Shown here piece by piece: positions 44,461-54,391 of a stretch of DNA of 64,000 nucleotides. Under the pieces are notes generated by a model that searched no databases, was not told where the DNA came from, and saw nothing but the letters and a program-made list of their open reading frames with translations. Every line of letters begins with the position of its first letter. The first letter of the stretch is position 1. Source of the stretch: Gentiana macrophylla (lineage: Eukaryota > Streptophyta > Magnoliopsida > Gentianales > Gentianaceae). The stretch spans positions 143,064 to 207,063 of the forward strand of contig JAOBSW010000523.1 in the NCBI GenBank assembly GCA_026214975.1, in the 5' to 3' direction. The position numbers and the translations under genes are program-made.

Positions 44461-45610
44461 TCCTAAGGTAAGTAAAAAACATATCTATAAACCCTGCTGT
44501 CCTATCATATCTAATTATACTGTTAAAACAGAAGAAAGGGATATACAAATACAAAACCCCTCTGAAACTATTAGCCTACTTACTCCCAAAACTACACAAA
44601 AACACAGGGAACGAAAGTATGGATACATAAATATTGGTTTAGTTCAGGTTGGAATTAAACCCCACACAAAAGAAGGCTTAAATACTTCTATTATGGTTAT
44701 GCTCAGGGACGCTAGGCATACAAGCTATGAAGATTCCCTTCTCAGTTCAATTGAGTCCAGTCTTTGTACAGGACCTATATCTTTTAATTGTTTTCCAAAC
44801 CTTTCAGTATCACTCTCAGACAAAAATGTTTTGAAAATTCTAGTCTTGCATATAAAGACTCATAATTATAGTATGCTTGAAGGATCTATACCTATTGCAA
44901 TCATCTATAGAGTCTACTACAAGACTATGATGACATCTTTTGCAACTAGAGCAAGAAATACATGTCCAAAAGGCTCAACCCTTTTATTACAGACAGACTT
45001 CTCTCGTGCAAATGCTAATATCCCTAGAACTATTCAATGGAAAAGTATAACTATTCCTGATGAATGGTTCCTCGAAGGAGAAACAGAACCACCTTCTAGT
45101 AAAAACTTAAGGCCGAACAATCATCTTAGTTATGTTACAGAATATGAGGATGGAAGAATCGGTATTTCTTTTACAACATCCCAAAGCGTTATGTATCCCG
45201 AAAACCTCACTGAATCAAGTACTATAGATTTAGGAAGAGTTTCTCAAATTAATACACCAATTAAGCATAGGAGATCAATTTCTATTATACCAAATTCTCA
45301 TATAAGAAAGGTTGATTATTTGGGTGACACTGAAATACCTTCTACTCATGATGCTCCTTCTAGCCTGACTTATTCATCTGTATCAGAAAATATCGGGAAA
45401 AGGATCAATGTTCTAGAAAATGAATTTAGAGTCAACAAAAAGTTTTTTCATGATGATTTTGTGGCTGACCATAATAGCCACAAAAGATTATGGTTCTTAA
45501 AAAACTTTCTAGAAATAAGGCAAAATATCCGAGAACAATTTTATGATTTTGTGATAAAACATAAGGTTAATATATTGTTCTTCAATTGGTTTAAAATATA
45601 TTGCTCATAA
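44453..45610 (+). pseudogene. Component A2: movement protein and WFxKNF domain
   Basis: A 385-codon open frame. The 30K-type movement protein core spans about residues 50-205: SYEDSLLSSIESSLC (from residue 90), ISFNCFPNLSVSLSDKN, GSIPIAIIYRVYYKTM (from 144), PKGSTLLLQTDF (from 171) and IPRTIQW. A Ser/Thr-rich spacer (residues 220-320) leads to the WFxKNF domain (residues 330-384; HKRLWFLKNFLEIRQ, VNILFFNWFK). The movement protein would open plasmodesmata for cell-to-cell spread. This part is intact as read and 85-90% identical by eye to A1. The frame stops at TAA 45608-45610 inside the domain. Confidence 0.88.
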
Positions 45611-46735
45611 AATTCTATTGACTACCCCTTAAAAATATAGCTAATCCAGTCCCAGAGAAAAAAGGAATTATGGAATGGGAGACAAAAAATAGCGCCAAAA
45701 AAGTCCTGTCAAAACACCCACCTTTCCAAGAAATACTATTACCATTAGGAGAGAGAAAGGTTGAAGCAGTACCTATTAATGACCCTTTAGAACCAAATAG
45801 GAGGAGTATTGTATCACTAATAAATTTTACCAATACTTACCTAGGAGCTATAGGAAAACAAATTGAACGAATAGAAAGTCTGGTTCAAACCCATTCAGTC
45901 ATAATTAATAATCCAAACAAAGAGATATTAACTAAGAATATTAAATCCCAAGGTCCTATGTTTAAACCTTACTAGATATCTTCAAAAGGAAACAATGAGT
46001 ATACAGGAAGTAGCTCTACCTAAATTATTCTAGATACTCCTGAACGATATCAAGGAAAGCGAATAAACACTTTGAAACATATTACGATTGATGAGTACCA
46101 ACCATTGAAAAAACTCAAGATCAGGTCAATAAGATCGAGTGGGACTCTGTCCCAGATCTTAGTATTGCTAAACCAGTGTCCCAACCCCGGTTCAGTAGTG
46201 ACTCGATCTATGACTGGAATATCAATGGAAAATCAGAATATGAAATCAGAAGTGTACTACAACAAATGATAATGTATGCTAATGCATTTAGGACAAATAA
46301 TGCCCAAATTAGTGATTTTTTGGATTACAAGAATACTTTCTTAACCAGAATAATGCTAAGGGAAGATTCTAATCAACCTTTTTTGGAAAGAAAAGTTCTT
46401 AGCCGGTTTGCCTAATCTTAAGAGAGAACTAAAACAAACTAATCAGGAATTAGGTAATTTCTGTCAAAAATATGATATCAACTCACAACAACCAGTCACA
46501 AAATGCAAGGAGGAGGGTGGTTGTAGTACAAATAAAACACCCTCAAAAGATCATTTCACAACAAGAAAGAAAGAATCTAGGAAGAGATTCCAAGATAAGG
46601 ATTACTACCGTAATAATCCTTCGAGGAGAAAAAATATGAAGGTAGATACAAAGATATTGAATGCTACAAATGCCATAAGAAAGGACACACAGCAAATTAT
46701 TGTAGACTTAATAAAAGGCTACATGATTTAAACCT
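45611..46735 (+). pseudogene. Component A2: capsid-like region with CCHC knuckle, internally deleted
   Basis: Frames at 45670-45975 (coiled-coil-like, IGKQIERIESLVQTH), 46072-46269, 46176-46415 and 46408-46731. Relative to A1, about 130 residues of the core are missing near 46310 (the GWWDFYL segment) and a further 50 or so near 46412. The knuckle CYKCHKKGHTANYC is complete in one frame at about 46658-46700, preceded by a Lys/Arg-rich stretch. Because most of the capsid core is deleted, this copy could not make a normal coat protein. Confidence 0.75.
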
Positions 46736-47219
46736 AGAAGAGGAATTAACAAATAAAATATCCCTCTTGCTTAATGATACAAACACTGATTTCTCTGATA
46801 TAGAAAAGTGTATTCAGCAAGGTGTTATACTCTCCTCTACTACGGACTCAGGAGAACATATCAATGTTCTTACAAAAAACCAAGAGTTCCGGTTAGGAGG
46901 ATCAAAAGATATACATGATTCTAGCCTTTTTCAAAACTATCTTGAAAAAATCCTTGATCCCCTTAAAAATATGGATCATATAGAAAAAAGGAAACCTTAT
47001 GATCTAACAGAAATTCTCAAATTAAGACCAAATCTTGATATTACAAATGATATTCAGAATATGCTAAAAGACATTAGACTAGAAATAATCTCTTTTAAGG
47101 AATCTCAGGATTAAGAGATTGGTTTCATAAAGGATACTCTCTCAAAAACAGACCATCTAGAAAAGAAGAAAATATCAGATACATCCCTAAGATTTAAAGA
47201 AATATTCGTAAGAAAACAT
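46736..47219 (+). pseudogene. Component A2: acidic segment between knuckle and protease
   Basis: The frame 46767-47114 encodes an acidic, Ser/Asp-rich segment with DSGEHINVLTKNQEF, also in A1 (17347-17540). Its end (EILKLRPNLDITNDIQNMLK) is helix-like. TAA at about 47112 breaks the frame before the protease. Confidence 0.6.
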
Positions 47220-47497
47220 TTGGTAAAAATCACTATCCAATTTTCTGAATGTGTCAAGATTGATACTATCGCACTATTTGATACGTGCGCTGACCTAAAT
47301 TGTATTCAACCAGATTTAGTACCTGAAAATTTTAGGGAAAGAACCATAGATCAATTATCAGCCGCTAACAATTCCAAGTTACACATCGATGCCAAAACAG
47401 AGGCCTCAATAGTAAAAATGGATTTTTATTTAAAACAACTTTTGTCCTTGTTAGAAATATAAACCATACAGTAATCTTAGGAACCCCATTTATTTCT
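47220..47497 (+). pseudogene. Component A2: aspartic protease with altered active site
   Basis: The frame 47220-47462 has the retropepsin active-site region ALFDTCADLNCIQPDL. The catalytic Asp (GAT 47280-47282) and Thr are present, but the invariant Gly is Cys (TGC 47286-47288). The closing motif VILGTPFISL follows in another frame at about 47470. Colinear with A1 16524-17093, where the motif is a normal DTG. Inactive as read. Confidence 0.8.
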
Positions 47498-48361
47498 TTG
47501 ATTACTCCTCATACTGTTGCGTTGAAATCCATTTCATTTGATATTATGAATGAAATAATACAATTTGAATTCCTTGAAACATCTGAGGAAATTAATATAA
47601 AGAACAAAAATTTTGTTCAGAGTCTTGTAAAAAATAAAGGCTTCAGAAAGAAAAAATTATCAATAAATCATGTCTCCACTAAATTATCACAGATGGACTC
47701 ATGCTCCAAGAAAGAAACAAAATGTCAAAGCGCCACGGACAAAAAATTAGCACAAGATAACCAAAACCTTATTGATCAACTTTATCAAAATAGGGAAGAC
47801 AAGGTTGGACACTATAAGTGTCCACAGAATCTTGAAGAATACCTTGTTACTAAAAGTAACTTTATCTATTTTGTGATACTAAGGGGTAAAACCCTAGGAA
47901 TCTACAAAACATGGTCATTAATAAAAGACTCAATAAATGTTCATGATCCTGAATTTTATGGATTTCATACATTAAAAGAAACAAAAGCTTTAGCATCCAA
48001 AAGGCTGCAAAAGGATTACTACATTGAAAATATCATTAAAAACATCGATGATTGCCCAAAAATAAAGTTGCTATGCTTTGAAAGGCACTTATTAAAAATA
48101 GAGTGCCTAAAACTTGAAAAACATGTTCTTGAACTCAAGAACAAATTAACACACATGGATGAGTCATCTACAAAGACTCTTAATCCAGCAAGAATGTTCT
48201 TCTTTACCAACCGTCAGATTGGTGGTCTACCTGAAGAAATCCAGGACTGCATCTTTCAAAAGGTCTACAAAAGTTTTGAAGAAAAAGAGGAACGGATCCA
48301 TATGTTCCTTGAGGAAATCCTACAAAACAAAATCAAAGTCCATGGTATATATATCCAATAG
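47498..48361 (+). pseudogene. Component A2: linker and viroplasmin-like domain
   Basis: A 287-codon open frame. It starts within the end of the protease, then has a basic linker (QSLVKNKGFRKKKLSINH). The viroplasmin-like domain is at about residues 122-166 (47861-47995): YFVILRGKTLGIYKTW, FYGFHTLKETKALA. It then has a helical stretch and FFTNRQIGGLPEEIQDCIF, the start of the C-terminal domain. The protease, linker and viroplasmin order is continuous here with no room for reverse transcriptase. Confidence 0.8.
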
Positions 48362-49106
48362 GAATTTAGAAGAAGCACATGTAGGAATGGTTGTAAGCGT
48401 GATCTCTGTGGATCGCAAAATTGAATATAAAATAAACTTGTGCACCATTGATGCCTGGCTATTTTATGCTTATCACAAGGAGGGAGTTAAATATAGAGGT
48501 GAAAACATTACAGTCCAAACCCTATTTGGCTTTGGAGTTGTTAGCCAAATCGTCATTCCATCCAGTGAAGACCTTTCACATTTCAGTTATTTGGGGAGAA
48601 CATTCAAGAATGCGATCATCAAATACAAAGGGCTAGTCAACAAGGTCCACATCTTGATAAGAATCATTTCGAAATCTCTAGAATGGGTCAAACAAGTATT
48701 TGAACCGTCAACACAACTAGTACTCATTGAAGGCTACTCGCGTACAGATCTTATCCAAAGCATGATCCGGGTCAACAGAAAACATCATGATCCTCGTAAA
48801 GGTACTCTCAGAATTAACATCACTCGCTGGAGAAGTTCTAAAATTGAATCAAATCTAGATGAAGACAGAATACTTCCAGACTCCAATATACTCGTGTCTC
48901 AAAACAAGATATATAAAATATACATGGCATGCAAATTTACAAAAATAAGAAATAGGATGTCTACACACATTGAGGCCAGGACCAACTTCCCAGAGCTAGT
49001 AGAAAAATTTAAAACTGAGGAAAGGGCAACAAGGTGTATAACCTCACAACCAATCTTCATGGACAATGATAGCGATTATGAGAGTGATGATTTAACTCAG
49101 GGATAA
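48362..49106 (+). pseudogene. Component A2: C-terminal domain
   Basis: The last part of the frame 48159-49106, in register with family homology from about 48362 on: EYKINLCTIDAWLFYAYHKE, NITVQTLFGFGVVSQIVI, ISKSLEWVKQVFEPSTQLVL and ITRWRSSKIESN. It ends with an acidic tail (DNDSDYESDDLTQG). Homologous to the end of A1, B1 and B2 but the most diverged of them. Function unknown. Confidence 0.65.
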
Positions 49107-49470
49107 AGACACAGGCATTGGAAATAATATTCACTGTGGCTAATTGACAAGTAAAAGATACATGGGACCCATGTCGTCCATTATATCATGACCTTTACTG
49201 TTCCAATAGTAAAAGAAAGATTCGATTATTGTTCATATTTAGACCTATCTGGCACCCAACTGCCTATATAAGCACACCTTGGGGGCTCATTCAGAAAGGA
49301 GGCAAAAATAGAGAGGCAAAAGAGAGAGAGAAAGCTAGAGAAAGAAAGAAAGTTTTCTTTGAAGAAAACCTCCAACTCTTTTCTAGTTTCCAACTTCCAA
49401 ATTTCTTCTTTCAATACTATAAATCTTTGTAATGTTCTTGATTGATCTTTCTTCTATACTATAAAGAAGA
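49107..49470 (+). promoter_or_regulatory. Viral promoter and R-like region after A2
   Basis: TATATAAG at 49265-49272, preceded by CACCCAACTGCC. Upstream is a CATGGGACCCATG inverted repeat (about 49159-49171). Downstream are the GAGAGAGAGAAAGCT stretch and CTATAAATCTTTGTAATG (about 49418-49435) before the leader. The short frames at 49226-49432 are not genes. Confidence 0.72.
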
Positions 49471-50052
49471 TAGATTCAACTTGAACTTTGATCTTTAAGT
49501 TGAAGTTAAATCCAACTTGGACTTGTTTTTGAAGTTTGGTTCCACCTGGAACTTGTATAAAACCTCCGGTGAGCGGTGGTTTCCGGCAACCGGTTCAGAT
49601 CTACTACTCTTCTGTAAAGATCTACTATTCTTCAATAAAGGTAGCTTCTTTACCTAAATACTATCATCTAATACATGTGGTTGCGATTATAAGAACGACA
49701 TTTTTCTTTTCTTTTTCTGTTTGCCAGACATCTGTCAAAGTCATATATGTCTATCGCTACGCGGACTACCGCATGAGATAAAAGTGGCTCCGACGAATGA
49801 ACAGTTGTTTCCGTCAACAGACTACTTACTGTTCCGCGAGATCTGTGGTGGCTCTTTTAAATAAGATTGGGGGTTCTCACGATCGTTTAATACTGTTCCG
49901 TCCAACTGGTCCTTAATCCAGTTGTTACTTTTTTGTTATTTTATTTTTGTCATTTTATTTTTGTTATTTTATTTACATTTATTTTATTTTATGTTTATAC
50001 AACTAATCCATTGAGTTATCTTCTCAGTCATGATTATAGTATATATGATTAT

Positions 50053-50138
<86 letters not shown>

Positions 50139-50347
50139 TACTTATAATATAAAAATAATAAATATAAAATATAAAAAAGAAGTTCGGTAATTACCGACAT
50201 ATTTACTATTCATATTTATATTTATTATTCCGCTGGGTTATCTTTCCAGCTGGGCTCATAACTGGTCATCTTTCAGGTTAATGTTTATGTTCTTACTTTC
50301 TTTTTAATTTTTGTGCTTATTAATTGTATCTTTATATATCGTTCTAT
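49471..50347 (+). promoter_or_regulatory. Leader copy after A2, truncated before the primer site
   Basis: Same as 1-838, including the joint at its end. A long (TA)n tract spans about 50058-50136 and CGGTAATTACCG is near 50195. The frame 49933-50190 is chance translation of the TA repeat. Confidence 0.8.
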
Positions 50348-50647
50348 AAATGTGGGTCCCATGTTGTAAATATCATTGATAGTAACTTTTTTGTAGTAAA
50401 TGGTAATTTTGATGTAGTAACTTTTCATTACCATCAGGGCAATCACGTAAGCGACCAAATTGTTGTTTTCTTGTAATTCCTTTGGAGTATATATAATAAT
50501 ACTACATTTATCTTTGTCAAATGGTTTGATTTATCCCTTATTGTTCATATCCCTCAGACTTATACTAGTTGACAAGCTGATGATACTTGGTCTCTGCTCT
50601 TATTTATAGGTGAATAAAAGACATTTTTTTATAGGATTGTCGGGATC
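50348..50647 (-). pseudogene. Inverted component B tail fragment (second copy)
   Basis: Same content and same two joints as 838-1130: minus-strand end of the B coding region and 3' non-coding stretch, between plus leader and inverted leader. Confidence 0.75.
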
Positions 50648-50806
50648 TAAAGAAAGTAACAACATAAACAATAAACTGGAAGAGGACCAGTTATGAACCC
50701 AGCTGGGAAGATAACCCAGCGGAATAATAAATATAAATATGAATAGCAAATATGTCGGTAATTACTCGAACTTCTTTTATATATTTTTTATTATTTTTAT
50801 TATAAG

Positions 50807-50870
<64 letters not shown>

Positions 50871-51470
50871 ACAATATAATAATAATATATACTATAATCA
50901 CGACTGAGAAGATAACTCAATGGATTTGTTGTATAAACATAAAATAAAATAATAGAAATAAAATAACAAAAATAAATTGACAAAAATAAAATAACAAAAA
51001 AAGTAACAAATGGATTAAGGGCGGTTGGACGGAACGATATTAAGCGATCATGAGAACCCTCAATCTTATTTGAAAGATTCACCACAGATCTCATGAGCGA
51101 GAAAGTAGTGCATTGGCGGAAACAAGCTGTTCATTAAATCGGAGCCACGTTTATCTCATGCGGTAGTCCGCGCGTAGCGATAGACATGTATGACTTTGTG
51201 GATGTCCGTAAATGTAAAAGAAAAAAAAAAGGTGGTGCTTATAATCGCAACCACATGTATTAGATGATAGTATTTAGGTAAAGAAGCTACCTTTATAGAA
51301 GAATAGTAGATCTTTACAGAAGAGTAGTAGATCTGAAACTTTGACTACCGGTTGCCGGAAACCACCGCTCACCGGAGTTGTTATACAAGTTCCAGGTGGA
51401 ACCAAACTTCAAAAACAAGTCCAAGTTGGACTTAACTTCAACTTAAAGATCAAAGTTCAAGTTGAATCTA
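50648..51470 (-). promoter_or_regulatory. Inverted leader (second copy)
   Basis: Complete inverted leader, uninterrupted here, colinear with 1131-1327 plus 14226-14805. A (TA)n tract lies at about 50817-50866. The stretch 51030-51210 has many differences from other copies at CAG/CTG positions. Confidence 0.8.
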
Positions 51471-51743
51471 TCTTCTTTATAGTATAGAAGAAAGATCAAT
51501 CAAGAACATTACAAAGATTTCTAGTATTGAAAGAAGAAATTTGGATGTTGGAAACTACAAAAGAGTTTGAGGTTTTCTTCAAAGAAAATTTTCTTTCTTT
51601 CTCTAGCTTTCTCTCTCTCTTTTGACTCCTTCTGAATGAGCCCCCAAGGTGTGCTTATATAGGCGGTTGGGTGCCAGATAGGTCCAAATATGAATAGTAA
51701 TCGAATCTTTCTTTTACTATTTGAATAGTAAAAGTCATTATAT
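51471..51743 (-). promoter_or_regulatory. Inverted promoter and R-like region
   Basis: Minus-strand TATATAAG at 51654-51661 and the usual downstream block. It breaks off at about 51744 where the plus-strand A tail fragment begins. Confidence 0.7.
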
Positions 51744-52490
51744 AATGGATTCAGAAGAAGCACATGTAGGAATGGTTGTAGGCAGTATCTCTGTGGCTGA
51801 AAAATTGAATATAAAATAAACTTGTGCACCATTGATGCCTGGCTATTTTATGCTTATCACAAGGAGGGAGTTAAATATAGAGGTGAAAACATTACAGTCC
51901 AAACCTTATTTGACTTTGGAGTTGTTAGCCAAATCGTCATTCCATCCAGTGAAGACCTTTCACATTTCAGTTATTTGGGGAGAACATTCAAGTATGCGAT
52001 CATCAAATACAAAGGGCTAGTCAAAAAGGTCCACATCTTGATAAGAATCATTTCGAAATCTCCAGAATGGGTCAAACAAGTATTTGAACCGTCAACACAT
52101 CTAGTACTCATTGAAGGCTACTCGCGTACAGATCTTATCCAAAGCATGATCCTGGTCAACAGAAAACATCATGAACCTCGTAAAGGTACTCTCATAATTA
52201 ACATCAATCGCTAGAGAAGTTCTAAAATTGCATCAAATCTAGACGAAGTCAGAATACTTCCAGACTCCAATATACTCGTGTATCAAAACAAGATATATAA
52301 AATATACACGGCATGCAAATTTACAAAAATAAGAAATAGGATGTCTACACACATTGAGGCCTGGACCAACTACCCAGAGCTAGTAGAAAATTTTAAAACT
52401 GAGGAAAGGGCAACAAGGTGTATAACCTCACAACCAATCTTCATGGACAATGATAGAGATTATGAGAGTGATGATTTAACTCTGGGATAA
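51744..52490 (+). pseudogene. Component A tail fragment (A3)
   Basis: A near-identical copy of A2 48362-49106, the C-terminal domain of component A, joined at its 5' side to inverted promoter sequence. Two frames, 51822-52214 and 52278-52490, are split by a TAG at about 52212. It probably arose by local duplication of the A2 end. Confidence 0.75.
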
Positions 52491-52850
52491 TGACATAGGC
52501 ATTGGAAATAATATTCATAGTGGCTAATTGACAAGTAAAAGATACATGGGACCCATGTCGTCCATTATATCATGACCTTTACTGTTTAAATAGTAAAAGA
52601 AAGATTCGATTACTGTTCATATTTAGACCTATCTGGCACCCAACTGCCTATATAAGCACACATTGGAGGCTCATTCAGAAAGGAGGCAAAATAGAGTGAG
52701 AAATCTATAGAATGAAAGAAAGTTTTCATTGAAGAAAACCTCCAACTCTTTTCTAGTTTCCAGCTTCCAAATTTCTTCTTTCAATACTATAAATCTTTGT
52801 AATGTTCTTGATTGATCTTTCTTCTATACTATAAAGAAGATAGATTCAAC
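52491..52850 (+). promoter_or_regulatory. Viral promoter and R-like region after A3
   Basis: TATATAAG 52649-52656 with the same flanks as after A2, then the AG-rich stretch and CTATAAATCTTTGTAATG at about 52790. Confidence 0.7.
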
Positions 52851-53735
52851 TTGAACTTTGATCTTTAAGTTGAAGTTAAGTCCAACTTGGACTTGTTTTT
52901 GAAGTTTGGTTCCACCTGGAACTTGTATAACAACTCCGGTGAGCGGTGGTTTCCGGCAACCGGTAGTCAAAGTTTCAGATCTACTACTATTCTGTAAAGA
53001 TCTACTATTCTTCTATAAATGTAGTTTCTTTAGCTAAATAGTATCATCTAATACATGTGGTTGCGATTATAAGCACCACCTTTTTCTTTTCTTTTTCTGT
53101 TTGCCGGACATCTGTCAAAGTCATACATGTCTATCGCTCGCGGACTACGCGTATGAGATAAGCGTGGCTCGACGAATGAGCGATTGTTTCGTCAACAGAC
53201 TACTTACTATTCCGCGAGATCTGTGGTGACTCTTTCAAATAAGATTCGGGGGTTCTCACGATCGTAAAATACTATTCCGTCCAACTGGTCATTAATCCAG
53301 TTGTTACTTTTTTGTTATTTTATTTTTTTGTTATTTTATTTTTGTCATTTTATTTTTGTTATTTTATTTCTGTTATTTTATTTCATGTTTATACAACTAA
53401 TCCACTGAGTTATCTTCTCAGTCGTGATTATAGTATATATTATTATTATATTATATATATACACTACTTATAATATAAAAAATATATAAAATATAAAATA
53501 TAAAATATAAAAAAGATGTTTGGTAATTACCGACATATTTACTATTCATATTTATATTTATTATTCATTTGGTTATCTTCGGTGAGCTATATCTTGGTCA
53601 TCTTCGATTTTTATTGTTTATGTTCTTACTTTCTTTTTAATTTTTGTATTTATTAATTGTATCTTTATATATCGTTCTATATCCGCATCCTTCCCCGTCC
53701 CGTTGTCCCCCCTTGCTCGATCACTGTGGCCGTTC
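52851..53735 (+). promoter_or_regulatory. Leader copy after A3
   Basis: A full leader up to the primer site with a short TA tract (53451-53462). Many CAG/CTG-type differences from other copies around 53130-53220. Confidence 0.78.
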
Positions 53736-53800
53736 GGGTATCGAGCCACGAGGGATAGTACTGCACCTCTACACCACACACAACACTACCCCTCGTGGCT
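53736..53800. repeat. Tail-to-tail inverted junction at the primer site
   Basis: The plus leader runs through a degraded primer site (GGGTATCGAGCCACGAG, 53736-53752) and about 10 nt more, then meets an inverted copy carrying the complement of the primer site (CTCGTGGCTCGATGC, about 53787-53801). The flanking arms (from about 53645 and up to about 53900) are near-perfect inverted repeats. The frames at 53644-53924 are palindrome artefacts. Confidence 0.85.
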
Positions 53801-54391
53801 CGATGCGAACGGCCACAGTGATCGAGCAAGGGGGGACAACGGGACGGGGAAGGATACGGATATAGAACGATATATAAAGATACAATTAATTAGTACAAAA
53901 ATTAAAAAGAAAGTAAGAACATAAACAGTAAACTGGAAGATGACCAGTTATGAGCCAGCTGGGAAGATAACTAAGCGGAATAATAAATATAAATATGAAT
54001 AGTAAATATGTCGATAATTACCGAACTTATTTTTTATATTTTTTATATTATAAGTAGTGTATATATATATATAATATAATAATAATATATACTATAATCA
54101 CGACTGAGAAGATAACTCAGTGGATTAGTTGTATAAACATAAAATAAAATAACAAAAATAAAATGACAAAAATAAAATGACTAAAATAAAATAACAAAAA
54201 ATAAAATAACAAAAAAGTAACAACTGGATTAAGGACCAGTTGGACGGAACAGTATTAAACGATCGTGAGAACCCCCAATCTTATTTGAAAGAGTTACCAC
54301 AGATCTCGCGAAACAGTAAGTAGTCTGTTGACGGAAACAACTGTTCATTCGTCGGAGCCACGTTTATCTCATGCGGTAGTCCGCGTAGTGA
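53801..54391 (-). promoter_or_regulatory. Inverted leader cut by Athila 2
   Basis: Reverse complement of the leader from just upstream of the primer site to the CCGCGTAG stretch, where the LTR of Athila 2 begins. It contains CGGTAATTACCG-like (mutated), TTATCTT hairpins and the TTATTTT repeats on the minus strand. Confidence 0.8.

Noticed and set aside
49933..50190. Open frame encoding a long Tyr-Ile repeat
   Set aside because: It is translation of the (TA)n microsatellite in the leader; the same applies to 50777-51094 and part of 13443-13877.
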